Positions 10,190 through 19,662 of a stretch of DNA of 64,000 bases are shown in pieces; positions within the stretch are counted from its first letter, which is position 1; each line of letters starts with the position of its first letter. Position numbers and translations under genes: made by a program. The DNA is from Bauldia sp. (GTDB taxonomy: Bacteria > Pseudomonadota > Alphaproteobacteria > Rhizobiales > Kaistiaceae), in assembly GCA_028284325.1 (NCBI GenBank), contig JANQRX010000003.1, forward strand, positions 496,001 to 560,000. The letters run 5' to 3'. The notes beneath the pieces are model-generated. The model had not been told where the DNA came from and did no database searches. It was given only the letters and a program-made list of their open reading frames with translations.

Positions 10190-11168
10190 GAGTCGCTGAG
10201 GAGCCGAGCAGCATCTCCGCCCCCTTTGTGCTCTGGATCCTGCAGCCCAGGCTCTTGAGTACCTTCCTCACCGCCGCCTCGTGGGTTGTGGCTTTCTCGC
10301 CGATCCATTCGGAGAAGCGGCTCACGATTCGGCGATTCAGGTGGCGGGCCGGGCACACGAACCAATAGGCGGGAAACTCCACGACCGGAATCTCCGGCGC
10401 GAACGGGACGAGTTCACCGCTTTCCAGCTCCGGCAGACATAGAAGAGCGCTGTCCAGCGCCACGCCGCCGCCTTGCTTCGCCATTTCAATCGACATGGAT
10501 GACCTGTCGAACCGGAACGGGTAGTTCAGGTTGGCGATCTCGACGCGGTTCGCAGCAAGCCAGATGTCCCACCGATACAGCACCTTGACGCTGTCGATGA
10601 GACGAGCCTCCACAAGCCGCTCTTCGATCGCATGTTCCGGATTGGTTGCAGCCTGATAGTCAGGGCTGCACAGCGGCAAGACGAGATCGCGCATCAGGCA
10701 GTTCTCCGTCAAGCCGGCCCACGGCCCTATTCCGTATCGCAGATCGAAATCGATCGCCTCCGTCTCGAAGGCAGTGAAATCCGGCGTGGCGTCAACACGG
10801 ATATGCCAATCGGGGTTCTCCGCCGCGAACCCGGCAATCCGCGGTCCGAGCCAGCGCACGCCGAAGCTCGGTGAGACCCGAAAGGTCACGCCTCTCAGCT
10901 CCCGCTGCCTGGCGATGGCACTTCGGGCGTTTCTCAAGGCGCCGAAGGCCTGCGTGGTCGTTTGAAACAGCCGGTCACCGTCGATCGTGAGAATCAGGCG
11001 CCGCTTCTCACGCCGGAAAAGCTTGACGCCAAGCTGTCCCTCCAGAAGACGAATCTGCTGGCTGACGGCGGATGGCGAGACGGAGAGTTCCTCCGCGGCT
11101 CTCGAGACTGTCCCAAGTCGGGCGACGGCTTCGAAATAGGCGGTCGCCTTGAAGTTGATGTCACGCAT
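10179..11168 (-). CDS. LysR-family transcriptional regulator
   Basis: About 329 aa with an N-terminal winged helix-turn-helix (TVSRAAEELSVSPSAVSQQIRLLEGQLGV region) and a LysR substrate-binding domain. The ATG at 11168 is preferred over an upstream in-frame start at 11219, because family members begin a few residues before the AYFEAVA helix. The domain resembles the GcvA branch (PSFGVRWLGPRI). It faces the transketolase-SDR unit and is the only regulator in the first 11 kb, so it probably controls the divergent tct/transketolase promoters. That link is inferred from position. Confidence 0.88.
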   Translation of the reverse strand: MRDINFKATAYFEAVARLGTVSRAAEELSVSPSAVSQQIRLLEGQLGVKLFRREKRRLILTIDGDRLFQTTTQAFGALRNARSAIARQRELRGVTFRVSPSFGVRWLGPRIAGFAAENPDWHIRVDATPDFTAFETEAIDFDLRYGIGPWAGLTENCLMRDLVLPLCSPDYQAATNPEHAIEERLVEARLIDSVKVLYRWDIWLAANRVEIANLNYPFRFDRSSMSIEMAKQGGGVALDSALLCLPELESGELVPFAPEIPVVEFPAYWFVCPARHLNRRIVSRFSEWIGEKATTHEAAVRKVLKSLGCRIQSTKGAEMLLGSSATPSE

Positions 11169-11362
11169 GAGGACGCTTCCACATTTGCGGCGTTGCAGAC
11201 ACTCGTCGAGGCCGATCATAGCGGAGAACTGTTCGCGACGAGGGACTGCCCGGGGCTGCGGGGCGAGTACTGCCAGTCAGGCGGCAGTGGACAACGAGGA
11301 AGACCGGCATCAAGGGCTGGTCGGCGATCTGGATCGACTGGCGGGGAGGCCACCGGGGAACG

Positions 11363-12733
11363 CTAAGAGTTGGCTGCTGCAGGCAGCGCAAATGTCACGC
11401 TTGCACCTTGCTCGACGGCGTTGATGCGCAGCGATCCACCGTGGCTCTCGGCCACCGACGCGACAATCGCCAGGCCGAGTCCGCTGCCGTCGGTCGGTTC
11501 GATCTGGCCGAAGCGGCTGAAGGCCTGTCCCTCGTTCTCCGGCACCAGCCCCGTCCCGTCGTCGGCCACGGTCAGCGTGACCATGCCGTCTTCGCGCGCC
11601 GTTTCGACGGTGATCCTGGAGAGATTCGGGCCACCGTGTTTCTGGGCGTTGTCGATCAGGTTCTTGATGGCCTCCGAAACAAAGAACCGGTCGGCGTGCA
11701 CCGGTAGGTCGCGATCCCTTGCTATCAGCTCGAAGTCGGTGCCGTGGGACAAAAGGAAGGCGCCGGTCTCGCGACAGATGTCCCTGGTCAGCGCATAGAG
11801 GTTGAAGCTTTCCTGCCGGCCAGCCTGGTCATGGCGCAGCCGGTCGAGCGACAGGAGCTGTTCGGCCAGGCGCGTCGACGATCGGGTCGCCCTGATCAAC
11901 TCGTTGATCCGTCGCCTGCGCTCGTCGTCGGTCCGGGCGTCGCCGATGGCTTCGGCCATGGACTGGATCGCGGCGGTCGGATTGCGCAACTGGTGCGCGG
12001 CGTCGGAAATGAACACCTGATGCGCGTCGATGCTGGACGCGACCTGGCCGAACAGCCGGTTCAGCGTGACGACGATCCCGCGCAGCTCGATCGGTACGGG
12101 ACGCTTGATGGTGCTGAGATCGTCAGGCGAGCGCACAGCGATCGCATCCTGGAGGTTGGTGAGCGGTCGCAGCCCCCGTTGCACGCCGAACCAGACGACC
12201 AGCGCCAGGGTCGCCAGTAGGGCGCCCATCAGGCCGGCGGCGCGCACACCCAGCTCGCGCGCAAACGCCTCCCGATCGCTCAGGCGCTGCCAGACCGCCA
12301 CGGTGGCATCGCCGGACTGATCGTCGATGGTCACCGGTTCGGTCACCCGCAGGACCCGCACCGGTTCGCCCCGATAGATCGCCTCGAAATAGAACGGCTG
12401 ACCCGAGGTCTCGACGCTACCGGCGCCGGGCGATGGCGGGTAGGCGTAGCCGGTGACGTAAATCCCTGCAGGTCCGGTCACATGGTAGAAAATCTCGCCG
12501 CCGGCGGCATCGCTGATCTGGTCGCGTGTCGTCGACAGGATGGCGTCACCGCCCGACACGGTAACGTCGCGCGAAATGGCGAGCGCCGTCGAAAACAGCG
12601 ATCGGTCGAACAGCTCCTCGGCCGTGTCCTGCGCGACCGTGAAGCGCCAGTAGCCGAGGACGACCGCCATCACCACCAGCGGGCTGAGAATCAGGACGAA
12701 AAGGCGCAGCCTCAGGGAGAGGTGTGCAAACAT
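11363..12733 (-). CDS. tctE: Sensor histidine kinase, TctE-like
   Basis: 456 aa inner-membrane kinase. TM1 is near residues 11-28 and TM2 near 163-184, flanking a periplasmic 2CSK_N-type sensor domain. HAMP follows, then the H-box with His247 in DAAHQLRNP, N-box LIDNAQKH (359-366), DDGTG (391-395) and GSGLGLA. The ATG at 12733 forms TGATG with the stop of the response regulator, fixing start and order; the frame open further upstream is spurious. TctDE systems sense tricarboxylates and induce TctCBA transporters, and a tctC gene is divergent from this pair. Assignment to Tct rests on that context and on the sensor domain type. Confidence 0.9.
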   Translation of the reverse strand: MFAHLSLRLRLFVLILSPLVVMAVVLGYWRFTVAQDTAEELFDRSLFSTALAISRDVTVSGGDAILSTTRDQISDAAGGEIFYHVTGPAGIYVTGYAYPPSPGAGSVETSGQPFYFEAIYRGEPVRVLRVTEPVTIDDQSGDATVAVWQRLSDREAFARELGVRAAGLMGALLATLALVVWFGVQRGLRPLTNLQDAIAVRSPDDLSTIKRPVPIELRGIVVTLNRLFGQVASSIDAHQVFISDAAHQLRNPTAAIQSMAEAIGDARTDDERRRRINELIRATRSSTRLAEQLLSLDRLRHDQAGRQESFNLYALTRDICRETGAFLLSHGTDFELIARDRDLPVHADRFFVSEAIKNLIDNAQKHGGPNLSRITVETAREDGMVTLTVADDGTGLVPENEGQAFSRFGQIEPTDGSGLGLAIVASVAESHGGSLRINAVEQGASVTFALPAAANS

Positions 12734-13401
12734 CAGCCCGTCGTATGAAGCATATAGCCCAGCCCGCGGGCCGCCTTGATGACCACGCCATGGTCGGCCA
12801 GTCGCCGGCGCAGACGCGAGATGTGGGGCTCGATGGCGGTGTCGTCGACATCGGCGCCGACACCGTAGACGTGATCGATGAGCTGGGATTTGGAAACCAG
12901 GCGGCCGCGGCGATCCAGCAGGCATTCAAGCGTAGCGAGCTCGCGACGCGGGATATCGACGACGACACCCGCCGCGGTCACCTGTCGTGTGGTGCGGTCG
13001 AACTCCAGGCCGCCGATGATCTCGCGCGCGCCGTAGTCGAGCTTCTTGCGGCGCGAGAGCGCGCGAATGCGCGCGTCCAGCTCGTCCATCTCGAAGGGCT
13101 TCACCAGGTAGTCGTCGGCGCCCATGTCGAGGCCTGCGACCCGGTCGCTGGTTTCGACCCGCGCGGTCAGGAGAATGACCGGCACACTGTCGCCCCTGCC
13201 CCTGATCGCCTTCAGCACGTCGAGACCACTCATGCCCGGCAGTTTGATGTCGAGGACAACCAGATCGGCACCCTCCCGCATCAGGTAGGCGTCGGCATCC
13301 TTGCCGTCATGCAGGACGTCGGCCGAATGCCCGCGATCGCGCAAGCGATAGGCGATCGCGTTGGCGAGCGTCTCGTTGTCCTCGATGATCGCGATCCGCA
13401 C
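12733..13401 (-). CDS. tctD: OmpR-family response regulator, TctD-like
   Basis: 222 aa with receiver domain (acidic pair Glu7-Asp8, phospho-acceptor Asp51, Thr79, Lys101) and a C-terminal OmpR winged helix. The GTG at 13401 gives the normal family length; an upstream in-frame ATG at 13518 would add 39 residues without similarity. First gene of the regulator pair and divergent from tctC at 13543 across 141 bases, the classic tctDE/tctCBA arrangement. Confidence 0.9.
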   Translation of the reverse strand: MRIAIIEDNETLANAIAYRLRDRGHSADVLHDGKDADAYLMREGADLVVLDIKLPGMSGLDVLKAIRGRGDSVPVILLTARVETSDRVAGLDMGADDYLVKPFEMDELDARIRALSRRKKLDYGAREIIGGLEFDRTTRQVTAAGVVVDIPRRELATLECLLDRRGRLVSKSQLIDHVYGVGADVDDTAIEPHISRLRRRLADHGVVIKAARGLGYMLHTTG

Positions 13402-13458
13402 GTCGGCGGCCCCCGCAAGTTTATTGCAAGGTTGGCTTTCAATGATCGGCACATCCGT

Positions 13459-13481
13459 CGGGGAATCAATCCCCGATTTTT
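13459..13481 (+). promoter_or_regulatory. Stem-loop with T-run in the tctC leader
   Basis: CGGGGA (13459-13464), loop of five, TCCCCG (13470-13475), then ATTTTT. It looks like a small intrinsic terminator pointing into tctC, 62 bases before its start. It may be a leader attenuator, a terminator of antisense transcription, or simply a palindromic TctD operator. Sequence alone does not decide. Confidence 0.45.
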
Positions 13482-13542
13482 CCGGAACGCCACGGTGGCG
13501 GGAGGTTGACCACCGCATGGTCCGGTTATCAGGGAGGAAGAC

Positions 13543-14631
13543 ATGACAACGTCCAGCTTCACGCGTCGTGCCGTCATCGGTCTCGCGGCCGCCGTCGGCC
13601 TTGCCACGCCCGCCGTTGCCGACGTCGATTTCAGCGGCAAGACCATCGAATGGATCATTCCGTTCTCCGAGACCGGCGGATCGGCCAAATGGGCCAACTT
13701 CTTCGCGCCGCTCCTGTCGGAGGCGCTACCGGGGCAACCGACCGTGGTGGTCAAGTTCATGCCCGGTGCCGGTTCGACCAAGGGTGCCAACTGGTTCCAG
13801 GAGCAGGAGCACGACGACGGCACACTGTTGTTCGGCACCTCCGGCTCCACGCAGTTTCCGTATCTTCTCGACGATCCGCGCGTCCGCTACGAGTACAACG
13901 ACTGGCACGCGGTAATGGCTTCCGGCACCGGCGGCGTGGCCTATCTCAACGCCGAAGACGGCGCCGGGTTCGACGGCTCGGCCAACACCCTGCAGACCAT
14001 CGACTTCATCTACGGCAGCCAGGGCGCCACGCGGCTCGACCTCGTGCCGCTGCTCGCCTGGAAGATGCTCGGCATGAACGTCGAGCCGGTGTTCGGCATC
14101 AAGGGGCGCGGCGACGGCCGCCTGATGTTCGAGCGCGGCGAGGCGACCATCGATTACCAGACGACCTCCGGCTATCTCGGCGGCTCGCTCGATCTCGTCA
14201 ACGCCGGCACCGCCGTGCCGATGATGAGCTGGGGCGCGCTGGACGCCGACGGCAACATCGTGCGCGATCCGACCTTCCCCGACATTGCGACGTTCAAGGA
14301 AGTCTGCGAGGCGACGGACGGTTGCGAGACCTCCGGCGATGCCTGGGAAGCCTGGAAAGCGTTCTTCGTCGCCGGCTTCCCGGTCCAGAAGCTCGCCTTC
14401 CTGCCGGCCGGCACCCCGCAGGATGTCATCGACACCTATTCGGCCGCGTTCCAGGCGGTCATCGAGCGGTCGGACTTTGCCGAAATCTCGACCAAGCGGG
14501 TGGGCAAGTATCCGGTCTTCGTCGGCGCCGGCACCGGTGAAGCGCTCAACCAGGCGACCTCCGTTCCCGAGGCGGCCAAGGCCTTTGTCGTCAACTGGCT
14601 GAAGGAAGATTACGGCGTCGAGCTGAACTAG
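13543..14631 (+). CDS. tctC: Tripartite tricarboxylate transporter binding protein TctC (second system)
   Basis: 362 aa with a cleavable signal peptide (RRAVIGLAAAVG, ending near TPAVA) and the Bug-type opening IEWIIPFSETGGS. It is longer than the usual ~320 aa and diverges from the tctC at 6226, so the ligands probably differ. GGGAGGAAG lies seven bases before the ATG. First gene of the operon tctC-tctAB-prpF-usp-dehydrogenase-tcuA-tcuB, presumably induced by the divergent TctDE pair. The downstream enzymes suggest tricarballylate, an aconitate isomer or a similar tricarboxylate as ligand. Confidence 0.9.
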   Translation: MTTSSFTRRAVIGLAAAVGLATPAVADVDFSGKTIEWIIPFSETGGSAKWANFFAPLLSEALPGQPTVVVKFMPGAGSTKGANWFQEQEHDDGTLLFGTSGSTQFPYLLDDPRVRYEYNDWHAVMASGTGGVAYLNAEDGAGFDGSANTLQTIDFIYGSQGATRLDLVPLLAWKMLGMNVEPVFGIKGRGDGRLMFERGEATIDYQTTSGYLGGSLDLVNAGTAVPMMSWGALDADGNIVRDPTFPDIATFKEVCEATDGCETSGDAWEAWKAFFVAGFPVQKLAFLPAGTPQDVIDTYSAAFQAVIERSDFAEISTKRVGKYPVFVGAGTGEALNQATSVPEAAKAFVVNWLKEDYGVELN

Positions 14632-14648
14632 CTCGCTCCCTCCGCACG

Positions 14649-14682
14649 TGTGCCCCGGGGCCGGGATGGCCCGGGGCGCACA
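14649..14682 (+). other. Intercistronic stem-loop after tctC
   Basis: A long GC-rich hairpin (TGTGCCCCGGGGCC against GGCCCGGGGCGCACA, one bulged G, five-base loop) fills the tctC-tctAB gap. No T-run follows, so it is more likely an mRNA 3'-end stabiliser or partial terminator that keeps binding-protein message above permease message. Confidence 0.6.
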
Positions 14683-14715
14683 TCCTCTACCGTCTCGGCG
14701 AGCGAGGTGGCGCAC

Positions 14716-16746
14716 ATGGAGGCGTTCGCAACAGCCGCAACAGCCCTTGGCGACGCGTGGGGCCTGATCCTGCAGCCGGTCGTCCTGGGCTATCTGATCC
14801 TCGGCGTGGTCATGGGCCTGGCAGTCGGCGTCTTTCCCGGCCTGGGCGGCATTGCCGGCCTTTCCCTGCTGCTCCCCTTCATGTTCGGCATGGACCCGAT
14901 CCTGGGTCTCGCCCTGATGATCGGCATGGTCGCCGTCGTCCCGACCTCCGACACCTTCGCCTCCGTGCTGCTTGGCATCCCCGGCAGTTCGGCCTCGCAG
15001 GCCACCGTCCTCGACGGCTTCCCAATGGCCAAGAACGGCCAGGCCGCGAGGGCTCTGTCCGCCGCCTTTGCCTCGTCGCTGTTCGGCGGGCTGGTGGGCG
15101 CCACCTTCCTCACCCTGTTTATCCTCGTCGCGCGCCCCATCGTTCTGGCGTTCGGCCTGCCGGAAATGCTGATGGTCACCGTCCTCGGCCTGTCGATGGT
15201 GGCGATCCTGGCCGGCCGGATTGCGCTGAAGGGCCTGGCGGCGGCCGCCCTCGGCATCATGATCGGCACCATCGGCGAGGCCGACGGCGGCGGCAGCCTG
15301 CGCATGGCCACCTACGACATTCCGTATCTGACGGACGGTCTGAAGCTGGTCATCGTCGGGCTCGGCATCTTCGCGGTGCCGGAAATCGTGGCGCTCCTGC
15401 GCCGCGACCGTTCCATCGCCAAGGGCGCGAAGCTTGGCGCCGGCTGGATGGACGGCGCGCGCGACTGGTTCGCCAACAAATGGCTGTCGGTGCGCTGCTC
15501 GATCATCGGCGTGGTGATCGGGGTGATCCCCGGCCTCGGCGGATCGGTCGTCGACTGGATCGCCTACGGCCACGCCGTACAGACGACCAAGGACAAGTCG
15601 ATGTTCGGCAAGGGCGAAGTGCGCGGCGTCGTCGGCCCGGAGAGCTCCAACAACGCCAAGGAGGGCGGCGGGCTGGTGCCGACCCTCCTGTTCGGCATTC
15701 CCGGCTCCGGTTCCATGGCGATCTTCATCGGCGCGGTCGCACTGCTCGGCTCCGGCGACATCGAGGTCGGCCCCGGCATGCTCAAGGGCAACCTCGACAT
15801 CACCTATTCGATCGTCTGGCTGTTGGCGCTCGCCAACGTCGTCGGCACCGCCCTGTGCATCGCCGCTTCGGGCGGAATCGCACGCCTCACCACCATACGC
15901 TTCACCTATCTGGCGCCGTTCCTGTTCATGCTGATCAGCTTCGCGGCGTTCCAGTCCGGACAGAACTTCGAGGATCTCCTGGCGCTCTTTGCCATCGGCC
16001 TGATCGGCATCTTCCTTCGCCGGTTCGATTGGTCGCGCCCCGCTTTCCTGATCGGCTTCGTCCTGTCCAATCCGGTCGAGACCTTCACCAACCAGGCCTT
16101 CCAGATCGCCAGCTTCCGTTTCCGCAAGAGCTTCGAGGAAGGCATCGAGTACATCTTCAGCCCGATCGTGATCGTCCTCATCGTCATCACGATCGTCTCG
16201 GTGTTCCTCGGCGTTCGCCAGGCCAAGGCGATCGCGCCCGAAGGCGAGGTCGAATCGGGATCGAAGCGGGCGCCGCTTATCTTCCTGCTGGCGATCGCGG
16301 CCTATCTGCTGTTCGCCGTCGTCAACGCCAACGCGATCCCCGACTACAATCTCACCGACAAGATCGTCCCGCTCGTGGTCGGCGGTTTCGCCCTGGTGTG
16401 CTGCGCCCTGCTGCTCGTACGGATGATCCGGCGCCCCGAAGGCGATGTGATCTTTGCCGACAAGGAGGTCGCGGGCGAAGACGCCGACGCGCGCTACGGC
16501 CTGTGGAGCACGCTTGCCTGGTTCGCCGGCCTGATCGCCGCGACCTGGCTGGTCGGCTTCATCATCGCACTTGTCGGATTCCTGATCACCTTCTTCCGCG
16601 TGCGCGCAGGCGCCACCTGGCTGCAGACGATCGTGCTGTCGGCCGGCGGCATCGGGCTGATGATGGTGATGGCCGGGGCGCTCAACCGCGACTTCCCGCC
16701 GGGGCTCCTGCAGGCGGCGGTCGATCTGCCGTGGCCGCTCAAATGA
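14716..16746 (+). CDS. Fused TctA-TctB permease of a tripartite tricarboxylate transporter
   Basis: 676 aa, about 170 longer than TctA alone. Residues ~1-500 are TctA (GVFPGLGGIAGL near the N-terminus, second repeat GVIPGLGGSVVDW). From about residue 515 a separate four-helix segment follows, beginning APLIFLLAIAAYLLF, which has the size and topology of TctB. No free tctB gene lies nearby, supporting a real fusion. GAGGTGG upstream of the ATG at 14716 supports this start over one at 14650. The stop overlaps the next start by ATGA. Confidence 0.9.
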   Translation: MEAFATAATALGDAWGLILQPVVLGYLILGVVMGLAVGVFPGLGGIAGLSLLLPFMFGMDPILGLALMIGMVAVVPTSDTFASVLLGIPGSSASQATVLDGFPMAKNGQAARALSAAFASSLFGGLVGATFLTLFILVARPIVLAFGLPEMLMVTVLGLSMVAILAGRIALKGLAAAALGIMIGTIGEADGGGSLRMATYDIPYLTDGLKLVIVGLGIFAVPEIVALLRRDRSIAKGAKLGAGWMDGARDWFANKWLSVRCSIIGVVIGVIPGLGGSVVDWIAYGHAVQTTKDKSMFGKGEVRGVVGPESSNNAKEGGGLVPTLLFGIPGSGSMAIFIGAVALLGSGDIEVGPGMLKGNLDITYSIVWLLALANVVGTALCIAASGGIARLTTIRFTYLAPFLFMLISFAAFQSGQNFEDLLALFAIGLIGIFLRRFDWSRPAFLIGFVLSNPVETFTNQAFQIASFRFRKSFEEGIEYIFSPIVIVLIVITIVSVFLGVRQAKAIAPEGEVESGSKRAPLIFLLAIAAYLLFAVVNANAIPDYNLTDKIVPLVVGGFALVCCALLLVRMIRRPEGDVIFADKEVAGEDADARYGLWSTLAWFAGLIAATWLVGFIIALVGFLITFFRVRAGATWLQTIVLSAGGIGLMMVMAGALNRDFPPGLLQAAVDLPWPLK

Positions 16747-17843
16747 AGCAGACGGCGATCCCCTACGTTTTCATGCGCGGCGGCACCTCGCGGGGCCCCT
16801 ATTTCCGGCGCCGCGACCTGCCCGGCGATCTCGACGTCTTGTCCGACGTCCTGATCGCGGTCGTCGGATCGGGCCATGTGCACAACATCGACGGCATCGG
16901 CGGTGGCACGGCGGTGACGACCAAGGTCGCCATGCTGTCCCCGCCCGAGGATGACTGGGCCGACATCGACTACTTCTTCGCCCAGGTCTCGGTGGAGGAC
17001 CGGCGCGTCGACTACCGGCCGACTTGCGGCAACATCCTGTCCGGCGTCGGTCCCGCGGCCATCGAAATGGGGCTGATCGAGCCCGCGGGCGACGAAACCG
17101 ACATCAGGATCCGCGCCGTCAACACCGGCGCACGCATCGTCGCCAGGGTGCGTACCCCCGGCCGGCAGCTCGACTATGACGGCGACACCGAAATCGCCGG
17201 TGTCCCCGGGGCGGCGGCCCCGGTGCAGCTCACCTTCACCGGTGTCGTCGGCTCCTCCACCGGCGCGTTCCTGCCGACCGGTCACCTCCGCGACACCATC
17301 GACGGGATCGAGGTCACCTGCATGGACGTCGCCATGCCCATGGTCATCGCCCGGGCGTCCGACTTCGGACTAACGGGCCATGAGACCGTCGCCGAACTCG
17401 ACGCCGACCGCCCCTTCTTCCAGCGCATGGAGGCGATCCGCATCGCAGCCGGCGAACACATGGGGCTGGGCGACGTGTCGAAGTCGGTCACCCCGAAGTT
17501 CGGCCTGCTGGCGCCGGCCGCCGCCGGCGGCACGATCGCGGCACGGTACTTCATGCCGTGGAAGACCCACCCGACGCTCGCCGTGACCGGATCGCAATGC
17601 CTTGCCTCCTGCGCCCTCACACCGGGCTCGGTCGCCGACGGCATGCTCGACCGCCCGACCGCAAGCCCGGCCCGCATCGTCCTGGAGCACGCGGCCGGAA
17701 CCGTCGAGGTTTTGGTCGAATTCTCCGACGACGACGGCTTCTCCCTCACCGCCGCCGGCCTGGTGCGCACCGCGCGCAAGCTGGCCGACGGCCATGTCTA
17801 TGTCCCCCACACGGTCTGGCCGGGTCCGGTCGCGAGCTCATGA
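16743..17843 (+). CDS. PrpF/4-oxalomesaconate tautomerase-family isomerase
   Basis: 366 aa of the PrpF family, with the diaminopimelate-epimerase-like fold. Opening FMRGGTSRGPYF, GIGGGTAVTTK (Lys61) and TCGNIL (Cys95) match the conserved substrate-loop, Lys and Cys of PrpF and GalD. Known members move a double bond or invert geometry in aconitate-like acids (2-methyl-trans-aconitate to cis, or oxalomesaconate keto-enol). Both ends use ATGA overlaps. Beside tcuAB, whose product is cis-aconitate, it may isomerise trans-aconitate or a methylated analogue; this is inference. Confidence 0.9.
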   Translation: MKQTAIPYVFMRGGTSRGPYFRRRDLPGDLDVLSDVLIAVVGSGHVHNIDGIGGGTAVTTKVAMLSPPEDDWADIDYFFAQVSVEDRRVDYRPTCGNILSGVGPAAIEMGLIEPAGDETDIRIRAVNTGARIVARVRTPGRQLDYDGDTEIAGVPGAAAPVQLTFTGVVGSSTGAFLPTGHLRDTIDGIEVTCMDVAMPMVIARASDFGLTGHETVAELDADRPFFQRMEAIRIAAGEHMGLGDVSKSVTPKFGLLAPAAAGGTIAARYFMPWKTHPTLAVTGSQCLASCALTPGSVADGMLDRPTASPARIVLEHAAGTVEVLVEFSDDDGFSLTAAGLVRTARKLADGHVYVPHTVWPGPVASS

Positions 17844-18664
17844 GCATCAGGAACATCCTCGTCGCCTTCAACGGTTCCGACAGTGCCATCGCCGCGCTGA
17901 ACTACGCCGCATCGTCGGCGCGCGCGGGCACGGCGCACGTCACCGCGCTTCTCGCCCATTCGGCCCATCAGATCGTCAACAGCCGCGACGCCTGGGTACC
18001 GCCCAAGGCCCGCCAGATTATCGAGGAAGCGAACGCCGACATCATCCACAGGATCAGAGCGACCTTCGATGGTCTCCGCGACGAGCTCGACCTGGGCGAA
18101 CGCCTGCATTTCATAGATGCCGCGGGTAGAGTCGATAACGTCCTGTCGGAGTTCGCGCGCGGCTTCGACATCATCGTCGTAGGCCGGGACCGCACGGGGG
18201 ACGTGGACGAGCACGTCGCCATCCATCCCGACAAGATCGCATTGATGAGCGGCCGGCCGGTGCTGGTGATCCCGGGCGCCGTACCCACCGACGAGCCGAG
18301 CCGGACCCACGCGGCGCTCGCGTGGGACGGCAACCGGGCCTCGGCCCGCGCACTGTCCGACGGCCTGCAGCTTCTCGACGATCGCGGACGAGTCTCGGTG
18401 CTGACGGTCGGCGACGAGCCCCTGCCCCGACCGGTCGGCGAACTGCTGACGCACCTTGAGCGCCACGGCGTCGAGGCCCGGCACGAACCGTTGGCGGCCG
18501 ATGGCGGCGTGGCCGCCGCCCTTCTCGACTACTGCCGGACGCAACATCCGGGTATCCTGGTGATGGGCGCCTACGAGCACTCCAAGTTCCGCGAGGATTT
18601 CCTCGGCGGCGTCACCGCCAGGGTGCTGCGCCACGCGCAGGTGCCCGTCCTGCTCTCCCACTAG
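17840..18664 (+). CDS. Universal stress protein, two tandem UspA domains
   Basis: 274 aa with two UspA-like halves; the first opens [15 protein letters not shown], the second ends in [18 protein letters not shown], the usual Usp C-terminus with the ATP-loop glycines ([11 protein letters not shown]). Cytoplasmic nucleotide-binding protein of unclear role. Start fixed by the ATGA overlap with the prpF-like gene, so it is an integral operon member rather than a stray stress gene. Confidence 0.85.
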   Translation: MSIRNILVAFNGSDSAIAALNYAASSARAGTAHVTALLAHSAHQIVNSRDAWVPPKARQIIEEANADIIHRIRATFDGLRDELDLGERLHFIDAAGRVDNVLSEFARGFDIIVVGRDRTGDVDEHVAIHPDKIALMSGRPVLVIPGAVPTDEPSRTHAALAWDGNRASARALSDGLQLLDDRGRVSVLTVGDEPLPRPVGELLTHLERHGVEARHEPLAADGGVAAALLDYCRTQHPGILVMGAYEHSKFREDFLGGVTARVLRHAQVPVLLSH

Positions 18665-18672
18665 GATGCCCG

Positions 18673-19662
18673 ATGCAGGTGCACATCCTCGACGACTGGT
18701 TCGACACCCTTCGCGGACTGCCCTGCTTTTCCCTGCTCGATGGTCATGACGTGACGGTCTGGACGGACCACGTCGAGGACGCCGACACGCTCGCCGAACG
18801 ACTTGCCGGGGCGGAAGCGTTGATCCTGTTTCGCGAGCGCACTGCCGTTCGCCGCGATCTCCTGGAGCGTCTGCCGCGGCTGCGCCTCATCAGCCAGCGC
18901 AGCGTCTATCCCCATATCGACGTCGCCGCCTGCACCGATCATGGCGTGCTTCTGTGCTCCAACCAGCATGCCGGAACGCCGTCCTACGCGGCCGCCGAAC
19001 TGACCTGGGCCCTGATCCTCGCCGCCATGCGGCAAATCCCGGCGCAGGCCGCCTCGGTCAAGGCCGGCCGATGGCAGGCCGGCGTGGGCAGGACCCTGCG
19101 GGGACGCAGGCTCGGCCTCTACGGCTATGGCCGCATCGGGCGGGCCGTCGCCGGCTATGCCGCGGCCTTCGGCATGGATGTCGTCTGGTGGGCCTCCGAG
19201 GAGGGACGCGCCCGGGCCGCGGCGGACGGAGCCGAGGTCGCGGAAAGCCGCACCGCCTTCTTCGGCGAGCCCGACATCGTCTCCCTCCATATTCGCCTCA
19301 AGCCGGCAACGAAGGGGATCGTCACCGCCGACGATCTCGCCCGCATGCGTGGCGACGCGCTCCTGGTGAACACCTCGCGGGCCGGCCTGATCGCGCCGGG
19401 TGCGCTGCTTGCGGCGCTGAACGCCGGGCGACCCGGCATGGCGGCTATCGACGTGTTCGACACCGAACCCCTGACCGATCCCGACGACCCGCTGCTCGCC
19501 CACCCGAACCTCATCGCCACACCGCACATCGGCTACGTCACCGAGGACGAGTTCGATCTGCAGTTCGCCGACATCTTCGATCAGGTGAACGCCTACGCCG
19601 CCGGCGCGCCGATCCACATGATCAATCCCGAGGTCCGCAAGAAGCCGGCCCGGCCGACGTGA
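18673..19662 (+). CDS. D-2-hydroxyacid dehydrogenase family protein
   Basis: 329 aa with GYGRIG (151-156) NAD-binding loop and catalytic Arg236 (NTSRAG), Glu265 (FDTEPL) and His285 (TPHIGY). It belongs to the same family as the protein at 969-1937 but is only distantly similar. Eight bases after usp, and its stop overlaps the tcuA GTG start by GTGA. In this operon it may reduce or oxidise a 2-hydroxy/2-oxo tricarboxylate, which would broaden the pathway beyond plain tricarballylate. Confidence 0.88.
   Translation: MQVHILDDWFDTLRGLPCFSLLDGHDVTVWTDHVEDADTLAERLAGAEALILFRERTAVRRDLLERLPRLRLISQRSVYPHIDVAACTDHGVLLCSNQHAGTPSYAAAELTWALILAAMRQIPAQAASVKAGRWQAGVGRTLRGRRLGLYGYGRIGRAVAGYAAAFGMDVVWWASEEGRARAAADGAEVAESRTAFFGEPDIVSLHIRLKPATKGIVTADDLARMRGDALLVNTSRAGLIAPGALLAALNAGRPGMAAIDVFDTEPLTDPDDPLLAHPNLIATPHIGYVTEDEFDLQFADIFDQVNAYAAGAPIHMINPEVRKKPARPT

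Noticed and set aside
12734-12925. Extended N-terminus of the sensor kinase
   Set aside because: Arg/His-rich and overlaps the response regulator; the TGATG junction at 12733 is the natural start.
13726-15573. A long minus-strand open frame (615 codons) opposite tctC and tctAB
   Set aside because: Strongly Arg/Asp/Gly-biased, as expected for the antisense of GC-rich coding DNA; the plus-strand genes are clear.
14757-16742. Upstream part of a long frame that runs into the PrpF-like gene
   Set aside because: Arg/His/Pro-rich shadow of tctAB in another frame. The true PrpF start is the ATG at 16743 in the ATGA overlap.
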